The notes under the pieces: model-generated
What the model was told of the DNA's origin: nothing
Seen by the model: the letters and a program-made list of their open reading frames with translations, nothing else
Database searches by the model: none
Assembly (NCBI GenBank): GCA_963761015.1
Contig: CAVXFL010000019.1
Location: forward strand, 124,001-188,000
Reading direction: 5' to 3'
Length of the DNA: 64,000 nucleotides
From: CAVXFL01 sp963761015
GTDB taxonomy: Bacteria > Pseudomonadota > Alphaproteobacteria > Acetobacterales > Acetobacteraceae
Made by a program: the position numbers and the translations under genes
In this document: positions 1 to 9,036 of the stretch, in pieces
How the letters are laid out: each line of letters begins with the position of its first letter
How positions within the stretch are numbered: the first letter of the stretch is position 1

Positions 1-369
1 GCCGAACTGCTCGGGCTAATCAGTCGCCATCCGCAGATTGGCATCAACGTGATCCGTATCATCGGCAAGCGCCTGCAGGAGGTGCAGGACCGGGTGCGCG
101 AGCTCGCGACCCAGCGCGCAGAACGGCGCGTCGCCCACGCCGTGTTGCGGCTCGCCCACCAAGCTGGGCACAGCACGATTGATGGGACGGCAATCGAGTT
201 TCCGTTGCGCCGAAAGGACTTGGCCGACATCGCCGGAACGACGCTCCACACCGCAAGCCGCATCCTCACCGCCTGGGAGAAGGCGGGATTTCTCGTCACG
301 CATAACCAGCGTCTGACGATCCGCCACCCTTCGGAGATCGTGCGGATCGCGGAGGACGGGGGTGACTAA
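1..369 (+). CDS. Crp/Fnr-family transcriptional regulator, C-terminal part
   Basis: The frame is open from the first base, so only the last 122 residues are present and the cyclic-nucleotide-like sensor domain lies outside the window. The remaining part holds the dimerisation helix and a Crp-type winged helix-turn-helix, with RKDLADIAGTTLHTASR as the recognition segment (roughly 75 to 92 of the visible part). Fnr/Dnr-type members respond to low oxygen or nitric oxide. The neighbour downstream is an NnrS-like remnant, and NnrS genes are commonly controlled by such regulators, so a nitrogen-oxide role is a reasonable inference. The sensing residues cannot be seen here. Confidence 0.85.
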   Translation, partial: AELLGLISRHPQIGINVIRIIGKRLQEVQDRVRELATQRAERRVAHAVLRLAHQAGHSTIDGTAIEFPLRRKDLADIAGTTLHTASRILTAWEKAGFLVTHNQRLTIRHPSEIVRIAEDGGD

Positions 370-544
370 CAGCCCCGCAGCCGGACCCGACTTGCGCCGG
401 CGCAAACCCTCACGGCCGCCAGCGCTCTATTGTGATCGACGAAAAGGGCGAAGTTGTCCCGCAACGCCGGTTCAACTTCGGCAGGGCCGGGGCGGAGAAG
501 AGGCAGTGTACGGACAAGGTGGGTGGTGGCGATAGTGGCCGCAG

Positions 545-1230
545 ATGCAATGGACGGTCGTCCCGTTTTTTCTGGCAGCGGCAGTCTGGGCGGCGCTGGC
601 GCTCGCCTTATGGATCGTTCTCTTCATGACCGGCGGCACATTGCCGAGCCGTTTCGATCCCCTCTCTTGGCACATCCATGCGATGCTATTCGGCTTCGTG
701 CCCGCAGCCATCGCCGGCTTCATGCTGACAGCGATTCCCAACTGGACGGGGCGGCCGCCGGTCCAGGGGCGGCCGGCTGATCGCGCTGGTCGCGCTCTGG
801 ATGGTCGGCCGCATCGCCTGCCTCTTCTCGGGTTTCATGCCCCTCTGGCTAGGCGCTGCTCTCGACTTGGCGTTTCCCTTCGCGCTCTGCGCCTTCGCTA
901 CACGCGAGATCGTCGCCGCGCACAACTGGCGTAACCTCATGATGCCGGTCCCGATTGCCGTGCTCGGGATCGCGAACCTGCTTATGTATCTGGAGGCTCG
1001 CGGGCTACAATGTGCCGGCGGGCCTTGGATGGCGGCTCGCCGTTGCCGCGGCCATCATTCTGATCTCGGCCATCGGTGGTGGGATCATTCCGGCCTTCAC
1101 GCGCAACTGGTTGGTGAAGCGCGGCGTCACCGTGCTTTCCGTCGCTCATGACATGCTTGACCGCATCACCCTCGCGGTCCTCCATACTGGTCTTCTCGGC
1201 TGGGCGTTCTTTCCCGCCTCGACGCTGTGG
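545..1230 (+). pseudogene. nnrS: NnrS-family heme-copper membrane protein, frameshifted and 3'-truncated
   Basis: Three successive reading frames together give one NnrS-like membrane protein. The first frame carries SWHIHAMLFGF and AIPNWTGRPPVQGR. The second, from about 777, carries FATREIVAAHNWRNLMMPV. The third, from about 1005, carries GGIIPAFTRNWLVKRGV. These are the usual NnrS blocks, several transmembrane helices with conserved His. Both breaks are one extra base. The similarity stops near 1230, at roughly residue 225, whereas family members are close to 400 residues, so the last helices are missing regardless of the frameshifts. NnrS proteins help cells cope with nitric oxide. Here the gene looks degraded rather than only mis-sequenced. 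Confidence 0.7.
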
Positions 1231-1563
1231 GATCGGTGTCTGGGCATGGGCTTTTCTCCAAAAGCCCGGCACCCCGGTCAATCCAAACTCCGCTTTCCTG
1301 TCCGGTCCGAGGGGCCCACTCCAACCTACGGTGGGCCAGAAAAGGTAGACAGGTCAATGGGATCAGGGACATGGACGGAGAAGGCGGAGGCTCCCCTTGG
1401 CTCCACCACTACAAACAAGAACTCAGGCGCAGGATGCGTGCCGGATTTGGGGGAGACCCGGCCGAGCGCACCGGTTTCGCTAGACGACGTGGCGGCGCCC
1501 CACCGGGTGGTAGCCACTTACCAAGTGATTGCGGAACGGAAGGCCCCGGCCGAACCGGGATCG
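1231..1563. other. Intergenic stretch after the NnrS remnant
   Basis: No gene is supported in these 330 bases. It contains a perfect 8-bp hairpin GGGCTTTT-ctcc-AAAAGCCC at 1248-1267. Open frames here have no family-like content. The abrupt loss of NnrS similarity just before it suggests a deletion or rearrangement junction. Confidence 0.4.
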
Positions 1564-1845
1564 TCAAACCGGAGGCGTGCGCAACCCGAGTCCTAGCGCC
1601 AGGCCGCCCAGCGCGCTGGCCGCGGTCGCCCAAAAAACGGTCTCCTGATCGAGACCAGCACGCAACGGGAGCTGAAACAGCGCGTAGCCGTAGGACAAAC
1701 AGGCGAGTAGGGCGAGCGCCCGCAGCCAGCCGTTCCCAGTCCAAGCGACTACGAAGCAGGCGATTCCGACCGGAAGCCAGTAGCCGATCGTGTCGAGCAA
1801 CGTCCGGATTGCGGCCCCGGCTAATCCGGAAAAATCGAAGATCAT
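1564..1845 (-). CDS. Small hypothetical membrane protein
   Basis: This is a 93-residue protein with about three hydrophobic segments: YWLPVGIACFVVAW around residue 25, ALALLACLSYGYALFQL around 45, and TVFWATAASALGGLALGLGL near the C-terminus. The ATG at the high-coordinate end is usable and the frame ends in TGA. The composition looks like a real integral membrane protein, loosely reminiscent of VanZ-type or other small inner-membrane proteins, but I do not recognise the family. It lies between the NnrS remnant and the efflux operon terminator. Function unknown. Confidence 0.45.
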   Translation of the reverse strand: MIFDFSGLAGAAIRTLLDTIGYWLPVGIACFVVAWTGNGWLRALALLACLSYGYALFQLPLRAGLDQETVFWATAASALGGLALGLGLRTPPV

Positions 1846-1955
1846 CGGCCATACCGTGTAAGGGGTGACGCATCTGACGCAGACGCCACCCCGCGCGAGT
1901 ATACCCCGACACGTACTTCCAAGTGCTTAACGCCGTGCTCGCACGGTGCAGCGAC

Positions 1956-1980
1956 AAAAAAACCCGGCCGAGGCCGGGGC
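1956..1980 (-). terminator. Rho-independent terminator of the efflux operon
   Basis: Read on the minus strand, a perfect 7-bp GC stem (CCCGGCC / GGCCGGG at 1963-1978) is followed by seven T residues (the A-run at 1956-1962). It lies 20 bases past the stop of the MFS transporter and fits termination of the hxlR-emrA-emrB transcript. Confidence 0.85.
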
Positions 1981-1999
1981 TCAGGCCCAGGGGCGCGGA

Positions 2000-3568
2000 T
2001 CAATGCGGCGTCCCCGGTTCCGCAGGGCGGAGTGCCGGCGCGGCGCCCACCTTGCGCATCAGCGGCACCAGCAGCGTGGCGACCACGAAGGCGAGCATGA
2101 TGGCGCGGAAGGCGTCGGCGAAGGCCAAGGTGGAGGCTTCGCGGTAGGCCAGATGCCAAAGCTGCTTGAGCGCCGCCTCGTGTCCGGCGCCCGGACTGCC
2201 GGGCAGCGCGCCGTAACGCAACGTCATGCCATGGAGGAAGCGTTGCATCGCGCCGTTCGCCGGCGTCAGGTGCGCGGCGATGCTGTGGAAGTGCAGGTTG
2301 GTGCGGTCGTTGATGATCGCGGCGCTGACGGCGATGCCGACCGCGCCGCCGAGGTTGCGCATCATGTTGAACAGGCCGCTCGCGTATTTCAGCCGCTCCG
2401 GCGGCAGGCTGCCGAGCCCGAGCGTGACGCTCGGCGCCACCGCGAACACCTGCGGAAACCCGCGCAGCAGTTGCGGCACCAGCAACTCCGCCCCGCCCCA
2501 GTCATGGGTGATGAAGCTGTAGCTCCACATGGCGAGGGCGAAGCACGCCAGCCCGAACATCATCAGCCACCGCCCGTCGAACTTGCGCGCCAGCACGATG
2601 TAGACCGGCGTGCCGAGCAGCGAGGCCACGCCGGTCGAAAAGATCGCAATGCCGGTCTGCCAGGCGCTGAAGCCGCGCACATAGCCCAGGAACAGCGGCG
2701 TCAGATAGATCGTGGTGAAAATCCCCACGCCGGTGACGAAGGAGAGAATGCAGCCGAGGGTGAAGTTGCGGCTGCCGAGCGCGCGCAGATCGACGACCGG
2801 GTTGCGGTAGGTGAGGCTGCGGACGACGAACAGGACACAGGCGACGGCGGCGATCCAGGCGCAGGAACGGATGGTCGCGTCGTCGAACCAGTTCCAGCGG
2901 GTGCCCTCTTCCAGCACGTATTCCAAGGTGCCGAGGCCGATCGCCATCAGCGCGATCCCCGGATAATCGGCGCCGCGCAGCAGCCTGAGATCCGGCTCGT
3001 CGATCCGGACCAGCAGCGGCACCAGCGCGGTAATCGCCAGGCCGGGAACGAGATTGACGTAGAACAGCCAGTGCCAATCCAGCGTGTCGGTGATCCAGCC
3101 GCCGATCACCGGCCCCAGCGTGGGCGCGATGGAAGCGATGGTGCCGATCACCGCGGCCGAATAGACCCGGCGCGATCCCTGGAAGAAATGAAACGACGAG
3201 GTGAACACGGTCGGGATCATCGACGCGCCGAGCAGGCCTTGCAGGGCGCGGAAGACGATCATGCTCTGGATGTTCCAGGCCATGCCGCAGAGCATGCTGG
3301 AGGCGGTGAAGCCGGCGGCGGAGATCGTGAACAGCCAGCGTGTCGAGAACACGCGCGTGAGCCAGCCGGACAGCGGGATCATGATGATCTCGGCGATCAG
3401 ATAGGCGGTCTGCACCCAGCTGATCTCGTCCTGCGCGGCCGACAATCCGCCGCCGATGTCCTGCAGCGAGGAGGCGACGATCTGGATGTCCAGCAGCGCC
3501 ATGAACATCCCCGCGCACATCACCACGAAGGGCAGCAGCGGCGGATGCTTCGCTGCGGCGGCGGTCAT
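2000..3568 (-). CDS. DHA2-family MFS multidrug efflux transporter (EmrB-like)
   Basis: This is a 522-residue inner-membrane drug:proton antiporter with the 14-helix DHA2 layout. Helix 1 carries MCAGMFMALLDIQIV. Motif A-like loops and the motif C-like stretch TLGPVIGGWITDTLDWHWLF (about 140-160) are present, and DHA2 members use motif C in antiport. The ATG at 3568 overlaps the stop of the upstream HlyD-type adaptor by four bases (ATGA), so the two are translationally coupled. It pairs with the adaptor and probably an outer-membrane channel encoded elsewhere. A substrate cannot be predicted. Regulation is probably by the HxlR protein at the head of the operon. Confidence 0.93.
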   Translation of the reverse strand: MTAAAAKHPPLLPFVVMCAGMFMALLDIQIVASSLQDIGGGLSAAQDEISWVQTAYLIAEIIMIPLSGWLTRVFSTRWLFTISAAGFTASSMLCGMAWNIQSMIVFRALQGLLGASMIPTVFTSSFHFFQGSRRVYSAAVIGTIASIAPTLGPVIGGWITDTLDWHWLFYVNLVPGLAITALVPLLVRIDEPDLRLLRGADYPGIALMAIGLGTLEYVLEEGTRWNWFDDATIRSCAWIAAVACVLFVVRSLTYRNPVVDLRALGSRNFTLGCILSFVTGVGIFTTIYLTPLFLGYVRGFSAWQTGIAIFSTGVASLLGTPVYIVLARKFDGRWLMMFGLACFALAMWSYSFITHDWGGAELLVPQLLRGFPQVFAVAPSVTLGLGSLPPERLKYASGLFNMMRNLGGAVGIAVSAAIINDRTNLHFHSIAAHLTPANGAMQRFLHGMTLRYGALPGSPGAGHEAALKQLWHLAYREASTLAFADAFRAIMLAFVVATLLVPLMRKVGAAPALRPAEPGTPH

Positions 3569-4671
3569 GGCGTGTCGCGCCGGTGTTCCCGCGTATCGAT
3601 GCCGACGGTCGTGGACAGGCCAGGGCGCAGCAACGGCAGCCGAGGATCGCCGGGGTCGAGCACGATGCGCACCGGCACGCGCTGCACGATCTTCGTGAAA
3701 TTGCCGGTCGCGTTCTCGGAGGGAATGATGCTGAACACGGCGCCGGTGCCAGGCGCGAGGCTCGCGACGTGGCCGCGGAACGGGTGGCCCGGAATGACGT
3801 CGGCGGTCACCGTGGCGGACTCGCCCGGCGCGATCCGTCCGAGTTGGTCCTCCTTGAAATTCGCGTCGACCCATAAGCCGGCCGCCGGAACGACCGAAAT
3901 CAGGTAAGTGCCCTGGGTGACATAGGCGCCGACCTGCGCCGCGCGGTTGCCGACATAGCCGTCGATCGGCGAGCGGATCCGCGTGTAGCCGAGATTCAAT
4001 TCCGCCGTCCGCAGATCGGAGCGCGCCTGCGCCACGGCGGCTTCGGCCTCGGCGATCCGCGCGTTCAGTACCTGCAAGGTCTGCCGGGCCGCGTCGAGGC
4101 CGGCCGCGGCCGCGATAACCGCGGAGCGGGCCTCGGTATCGCGCGCGTCGCTTCGCTGCGCGTCCTGGCGCGACCCCGCCGCGGTCCTTGCGAGGGCGAC
4201 ATAGCGGACGGCGTCCAGCGCCGCGAATCGCGCCTGGGCGGATTTCGCGACGACCTCGGCTTGCTGCTGGCGGATGGTGGCTTGTTGCAGCACGTACCGG
4301 GCGCGCAGGCTGGCCAGCGCCGCCATCCGCGCGGCCAGCGCCGCCGCGGCATGGTCGCTTGCGGCCTGGAAGTCGCGCGGGTCGAGCCGGATCAGCACTT
4401 GGCCCGCCTGGACGCGCTGATTGTCCGCGACCAGCACCTGCTGCACGAATCCGCTGACATGCGGCGCGACGGGCGTGATGTTGCCGCCGACATAGGCATC
4501 GTCGGTGCTTTCGATGAAGCGCGCCCTGGTCCACCAATCGCGGGCGTACCAGACGGCGCCGATCGCGATCGCCAGACCTGCCGCGGCGAGCGCCAGGCGC
4601 CGCAGATCGCGGCGGGTCAGGCGGCCGGCGCGCGCTTGGATCGCCTCGCGGCCGAGCGCCGGGCTATGCAC
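3565..4671 (-). CDS. HlyD/EmrA-family periplasmic adaptor
   Basis: This 368-residue membrane fusion protein has an N-terminal anchor helix (RLALAAAGLAIAIGAVWYA, about 25-43). A biotinyl-lipoyl half follows (ESTDDAYVGGNITPVAPHVSG, then VQAGQVLIRLD), then an Ala/Gln-rich coiled-coil hairpin of about 130 residues and a beta-barrel with LGYTRIRSPIDGYVG. This is the EmrA arrangement of a tripartite efflux pump. It overlaps the transporter gene by 4 bases downstream and the HxlR gene by 8 bases upstream, which indicates one operon. Confidence 0.93.
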   Translation of the reverse strand: MHSPALGREAIQARAGRLTRRDLRRLALAAAGLAIAIGAVWYARDWWTRARFIESTDDAYVGGNITPVAPHVSGFVQQVLVADNQRVQAGQVLIRLDPRDFQAASDHAAAALAARMAALASLRARYVLQQATIRQQQAEVVAKSAQARFAALDAVRYVALARTAAGSRQDAQRSDARDTEARSAVIAAAAGLDAARQTLQVLNARIAEAEAAVAQARSDLRTAELNLGYTRIRSPIDGYVGNRAAQVGAYVTQGTYLISVVPAAGLWVDANFKEDQLGRIAPGESATVTADVIPGHPFRGHVASLAPGTGAVFSIIPSENATGNFTKIVQRVPVRIVLDPGDPRLPLLRPGLSTTVGIDTREHRRDTP

Positions 4672-5224
4672 GGTTCGCTCCGGTTCCGGTCGGTTCCTGC
4701 GCTGCCGCCGCCGCTGCCCCGCTCGCGGATGTCGGCGCCGGGCGGTGGCGGCTGCGGGTCTGGTCGTTTGCGGCGGGTCCCGCGGCGGTCCGAAACCGCG
4801 GCGCGATCAGTGGCCGACCGCTGCGCCGGTCGACCAACACCGGGTCGGCCACCTCGCCGGTCTCGCCATCGACGATCACCACGCTCGCGCCTTCCGGGGC
4901 GAAGTGGCGGTTGCCCCAGGCGAGCAGCGCCCACAGCACGGGGCGGAAATCGCGGCCTCGCTCGGTCAGCCGATATTCCTCCCGCGGCGGCCGCTCGCTG
5001 TAACGAGCGCGCTCCAGCAGCCCGGCATCCACCAGGGCATTCAGCCGGCGCGTCAGCATGTTGGGCGCGATGTCGAGGTTCTTTTGAAACTGTTCGAAGC
5101 GTGTGGAGCCGAGAAAGGCGTCGCGCAGGATCAGGATGCTCCACCACTCGCCCACCCGCTCCAGGCTGCGGGCGATCGGACATTGCAGATTTTGGAAGCT
5201 CTTGCGTCGCACGGCCCTGCCCAC
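4664..5224 (-). CDS. HxlR-family winged-helix transcriptional regulator
   Basis: This 186-residue protein has an HxlR domain over its first ~115 residues: the CPIARSLERVGEWWSILILR start, then NMLTRRLNALVDAGLLERARY as the recognition region and the EEYRLTERGRDF wing. The C-terminal 60 residues are a low-complexity Pro/Ala/Gly tail after a short VVIVDGETGEVADPV beta segment seen in longer HxlR proteins. The family has a CP near the N-terminus, and some members sense electrophiles or aldehydes through that Cys. Being first in the operon, with repeats at its promoter, it probably autoregulates and controls the efflux pair. Confidence 0.92.
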   Translation of the reverse strand: MGRAVRRKSFQNLQCPIARSLERVGEWWSILILRDAFLGSTRFEQFQKNLDIAPNMLTRRLNALVDAGLLERARYSERPPREEYRLTERGRDFRPVLWALLAWGNRHFAPEGASVVIVDGETGEVADPVLVDRRSGRPLIAPRFRTAAGPAANDQTRSRHRPAPTSASGAAAAAAQEPTGTGANRA

Positions 5225-5279
5225 TCGCTATCATTATGCAAGTTATCTTGTGGGCGGGTCACTCGCATAATGCAAGTAA
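5223..5279. promoter_or_regulatory. Putative HxlR operator: direct repeat ATGCAAGTWA
   Basis: Two copies of ACTCGC(n)ATGCAAGT[T/A]A occur just upstream of the hxlR start, at 5223-5245 and 5261-5279. The core ATGCAAGTTA is at 5236-5245 and ATGCAAGTAA at 5270-5279, 34 bases apart. This AT-richer block sits in otherwise GC-rich DNA in the expected promoter position, so it is a reasonable binding site for the adjacent regulator. No binding data exist here. Confidence 0.55.
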
Positions 5280-5611
5280 CAGACCGGCGAGGGTCGCGAA
5301 TGCGTCGCAATCTGAGTTTGATCTTCGCCCCGTTCGCATGATCCGATGCCGCAGCGAGGGGCAGGGTGCTCGCGCCATTGGGATCGGCCGTCGAGCAAAA
5401 AGCGGCGGGCGACCGCTGGGTTGGGGAATGGGGAAGGGACCTCGGACGGCGCCCGCCTGCAACCTACAATAGCGTTCCACTCGATAGAAATCTACTGAAA
5501 ATTGAAGATGGCGAGCCGCCCAAGGCAGAAAGAGGCTGGCCGCCTGGCTTCCGCCACGAATCGCGCCATCTTTTCGCCCGCAATGACCGCCGGTATGAGC
5601 CGGCGGAACGA

Positions 5612-7153
5612 ATGCGGGATTCGAGTATGTCTCAAGCGACATTAGCGTCGAATTCAGGGGTGAGCGGGCCAGCAGATCCGCCGCAGACCAAGGCGGCGAC
5701 CGGCATTCCCGGGCTCGACGAGGTTCTCGGCGGCGGGTTGGCGCGCGATTGCGTGTACCTGATCGAGGGCAATCCGGGCACGGGCAAGACGACGATCGCC
5801 CTGCAGTTCCTCATGGAAGGGGCGCGGCTCGGCGAGAAGGGCCTCTACTTCACGCTCTCGGAAACCGAGCAGGAGTTGCGCAACGGCGCCGCCTCGCACG
5901 GCTGGGGGCTGGAGGGGATCGACCTCCAGGAGATGATCGCGCCCGAAGCGTCGGTCGGCTCCGAGCAGCAGAGCCTGCTCTATTCGTCGGACCTCGAACT
6001 CGGGGAAACGATCAAGCGGATCTTGGCGGTCATCGAGCGCAGTCAGCCGCGCCGCATAGTCTTCGACAGCCTGTCCGAAATTCGCCTGCTCGCGCAGGGG
6101 CCGCTGCGCTACCGCCGCCAAATTCTCGCCCTCAAGCAGCGCCTGGCGCGCCGCGGGGCGACGGTGCTGATGATCGACGACACGGTTTCGGAACAGCCGG
6201 ACCGGACGGTCCACAGCATCGCCCACGCGGTGCTGCGGCTGGAGGAATTGGCGCCCGAATTCGGCACCGAGCGGCGGCGGGTGCGCGTGATCAAGTACCG
6301 CGGGCAACAATTCCGCGGCGGCTATCACGATTTTGTTATAAGGACCGGCGGCGTCAGGGTGTTTCCGCGGCTGGTGTCGGCGGAGCACCGCCGCAGCTTC
6401 GTCCGCCGGAGCTTACCCACCGACATTCCTGCGCTGAACATGCTGCTCGGCGGTGGCATCGAGAACGGATCGAGCACTCTGCTGATCGGGCCGGCCGGAT
6501 CGGGCAAATCGCTCCTGACGCTGCATTTCGTGCTGGCCGCCGTCGGGCGGGGCGAGAAAGTGGCGATGTTCATCTTCGACGAGGAGATCGGGCTCCTGGA
6601 GGACCGGGCCCGCTATATCGGCATCGATCTCCCGGCCCTGCGCGACGGCGGCAAGCTGCAACTGGAGCAGGTGGACGCCGCCGAGCTGTCGCCCGGCGAA
6701 TTTACCCATCGTGTCTTGGAGCGGGTCCACGACGGGGCGCAAACGGTGGTGATCGACAGCCTGAACGGCTATTACGCCGCCATGCCGGAAGAGCGCTTCC
6801 TGCTCCTGCACATGCACGAGTTGTTGCAGTACCTCAACCGGCACGGCGCCTCGACGTTTCTGACAGTTGCGCAGCACGGTTTTGCCGGCGACATGAAAGC
6901 CCCGGTGGACATCACGTACCTGGCCGATACCGTCATCGTGCTCAGGTATTTCGAGGCGATGGGGCGGATCCGCCGCGCCCTTTCGGTGATCAAGAAGCGA
7001 ACCGGAGCACACCAGGACGACATCCGCGAGTTTCATATCGGGAAGGGCGGAATTCGGATCGGCGAGCTCCTCGAGGCGTTTCAGGGCATATTGCGCGGGG
7101 TGCCGCTGCACACGGGCGAGGATCCGATCCTGGCTATCGGTAGGAGGAAGTGA
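5612..7153 (+). CDS. KaiC-like double-domain RecA-superfamily ATPase
   Basis: This 513-residue protein (ATG 5612; a second ATG at 5627 is an alternative) has two tandem KaiC domains. Domain 1 has Walker A GNPGTGKT near residue 53 and Walker B RIVFDSLSE. Domain 2 has Walker A GPAGSGKS near 293 and Walker B TVVIDSLNG. The tandem catalytic glutamates of KaiC are kept in domain 2 (FDEE) but only one remains in domain 1 (LSET). The C-terminus has the family signature KKRTGAHQDDIREF. There is no KaiA or KaiB nearby. In non-cyanobacterial genomes such proteins usually pair with histidine kinases, as here: its stop overlaps the GTG start of the next gene. Output unknown, probably signalling rather than a full clock. 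Confidence 0.9.
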   Translation: MRDSSMSQATLASNSGVSGPADPPQTKAATGIPGLDEVLGGGLARDCVYLIEGNPGTGKTTIALQFLMEGARLGEKGLYFTLSETEQELRNGAASHGWGLEGIDLQEMIAPEASVGSEQQSLLYSSDLELGETIKRILAVIERSQPRRIVFDSLSEIRLLAQGPLRYRRQILALKQRLARRGATVLMIDDTVSEQPDRTVHSIAHAVLRLEELAPEFGTERRRVRVIKYRGQQFRGGYHDFVIRTGGVRVFPRLVSAEHRRSFVRRSLPTDIPALNMLLGGGIENGSSTLLIGPAGSGKSLLTLHFVLAAVGRGEKVAMFIFDEEIGLLEDRARYIGIDLPALRDGGKLQLEQVDAAELSPGEFTHRVLERVHDGAQTVVIDSLNGYYAAMPEERFLLLHMHELLQYLNRHGASTFLTVAQHGFAGDMKAPVDITYLADTVIVLRYFEAMGRIRRALSVIKKRTGAHQDDIREFHIGKGGIRIGELLEAFQGILRGVPLHTGEDPILAIGRRK

Positions 7154-8896
7154 CGGCTGGCCGCGTTCCCGAGATCGAAAAACGCGCGCTCGTTCTCGCC
7201 CCTGTCGGCCGGGATGCGGCTGTTGCCGCCACGATCCTGGCCGAAGCCGGCATCGCGGCGGAGATTTGTCCCGACCTGAGCGCGCTCGGGCGCGAGATGG
7301 CGCGCGGCGCCGCCACCGCGATCCTGACCGAGGAGGCGGTGCTTACCGCCGATCTGAGCGAGCACGAGGCATGGCTCGCCGCGCAGCCGCCATGGTCGGA
7401 TTTCCCGATCGTGCTGCTCACGCGCCAGGGGGGCGGCGCCGAGCGTGTCCCCTCCGCCGAGCGCTACACCAGAATTCTGGGTAACCTCATTTTCCTGGAG
7501 CGGCCGTTCCATCCGACCACCCTGGTCAGCGTCGTCCGCACCGCCCTGCGGGGACGCATGCGCCAATACCAGGCGCGGGCGCAAATCGAGGAGCGCGCCA
7601 GGATTGCCGCCGAACTGGCCGAGCACCGCTCGCGGTTGCAGGAGATGGTGGCCGAGCGCACCCGCGCGCTGGAAAACGCGAACCGCCAGCTCATCGCGGA
7701 AGCGGCGGAGCGTGAACGCACCGAGGCGCGGCTGCGCCAGGCGCAGAAGATGGAGGCGGTGGGCCAGCTCACCGGCGGGGTGGCCCACGACTTCAACAAC
7801 CTGCTCGCGGCCATCGTCGGCAATCTCGAACTGATCCTGGCGCGCGCCGAGGGCGAGCGGCTCAAGAAATGGGCCTCGAACGCACTGCTCGCGGCCGAGC
7901 GGGGCGCCAAGCTGACCGGGCAGTTGCTGACGTTCTCGCGCATGCAGCGGCTGACGCTCGGGCCGGTGGACGTGAACGCGCTGGTCGAAGGGATGCGCAA
8001 CCTGATCGAGCGCTCGCTCGGGCCCGCGGTCGAGCTGCGCCTCGACCTGGACGCGGACGTGCATACCGCGGTGGCCGACGCCAACCAGCTCGAACTCGCC
8101 ATCCTGAACCTCGCCATCAACGCGCGCGACGCCATGCCGGAGGGCGGCCGGCTCACCATTGCCACCGCGCCCGCGCGGTGGAGCGGCAACGGCGAGCAGC
8201 CGCCGCCCGAAGCCGGGTTCGTGGGCGTGAGCGTGATCGATACCGGGTCCGGCATGCCGCGGGACGTGGTGGAGCGCGCCTTCGAGCCGTTCTTCACCAC
8301 GAAGGGCCTCGGCAAGGGGACCGGACTCGGTCTGTCGCAGGTCTACGGCATCGCCAAGCAGTCGGGCGGGACGGTGACGATCGACAGCCAACCCGGGCGC
8401 GGCACGACGGTGCGGCTGATCCTGCCACGGGCGGACGGCGCGGCGGTCGCGGCGAGCGCGGCCTCGGATCGCGATTCGGCGGCGGCCGGCGCGCGCCCCT
8501 GGCCGGCGACGGTGTTGGTCGTGGACGACGACGCCGATGTGCGACGGCTCTTGGTCGAGAGTTCTGGACACGATGGGCTACACGGTGCGGGAGGCCGCGG
8601 ACGGCGAGGCGGCGCTGCGGTCGCTGGCGCATGACCCCGCGCCCGATGCCATGATCCTGGATTTCGCCATGCCGGGGCTGACCGGCGCCGAGGTGGCGCG
8701 CGAGGCGCTACGCCGCCGTCCGGAGCTGCCGATCCTGATTGCCACCGGCTACGCCGACACCGCCGCGCTCGAAGGCGAGCTGCGCAAGCTGCCGCTGCTG
8801 CGCAAGCCGTTCCACATGCGCCAGCTCGCCGACGCGATCGCCGGGGTATTGCCGGCCCGGCAGCCCGACACCGTCCCCGCCGGGCCGCGGCACTGA
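7150..8896 (+). CDS. Hybrid sensor histidine kinase with C-terminal receiver (one frameshift)
   Basis: The GTG start at 7150 overlaps the KaiC-like stop (GTGA) behind a good AGGAGG site. The N-terminal ~135 residues look like a receiver-like domain without obvious acceptor chemistry. A coiled coil follows (about 145-200), then a phosphoacceptor His in GGVAHDFNNLLAAI, an N-box NLAINARDAMPEGG, and G boxes DTGSGMP and GKGTGLGLS. After about base 8560 the frame shifts by one extra base and continues as a true receiver: VVDDDADVRR, then acceptor Asp in MILDFAMPG and Lys in LRKPF. It is cytoplasmic, with no membrane helices seen. It probably forms a signalling pair with the KaiC-like ATPase. The break is likely a sequencing error. 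Confidence 0.85.
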
Positions 8897-8931
8897 CCGC
8901 GTCCGGCCGAGCGCCGGCCGCGGTCCCCCTT

Positions 8932-9001
8932 CGTCATGGCCGGACTTGATCGGGCCATCTCGGGGCCGCACGCGATTGCCGGGTCGAGCCCGGCGATGAC
9001 G
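8932..9001. repeat. Intergenic palindromic repeat (CGTCAT...ATGACG type)
   Basis: The element begins CGTCATGGCCGG and ends CCGGCGATGACGG, with the inner inverted pair GCCGGGTCGAGCCCGGC. It has the look of the short intergenic mosaic repeats common in alphaproteobacteria. Related units occur at 14702-14726 and 32840-32921 in this window. Confidence 0.65.
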
Positions 9002-9036
9002 GACTTTGCGGGGTTTCCGGTCAAGCTGAAGCCGCT

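Noticed and set aside
4261..5472. Long plus-strand open frames over the EmrA and HxlR genes
   Set aside because: They are antisense shadows of GC-rich genes: Arg/Ala/Gly-rich, no family motifs, and the opposite strand carries clear EmrA and HxlR domains.
5612..7153. Full circadian clock
   Set aside because: There is a KaiC-like protein but no kaiA or kaiB nearby, and one catalytic Glu of domain 1 is missing. Such proteins often act only in signalling.
7150..8896. Programmed frameshifts in dnaA, dnaN, the kinase and others
   Set aside because: The sites share no slippery heptamer or downstream structure, and most need one extra base removed in varied contexts, which fits assembly error better.
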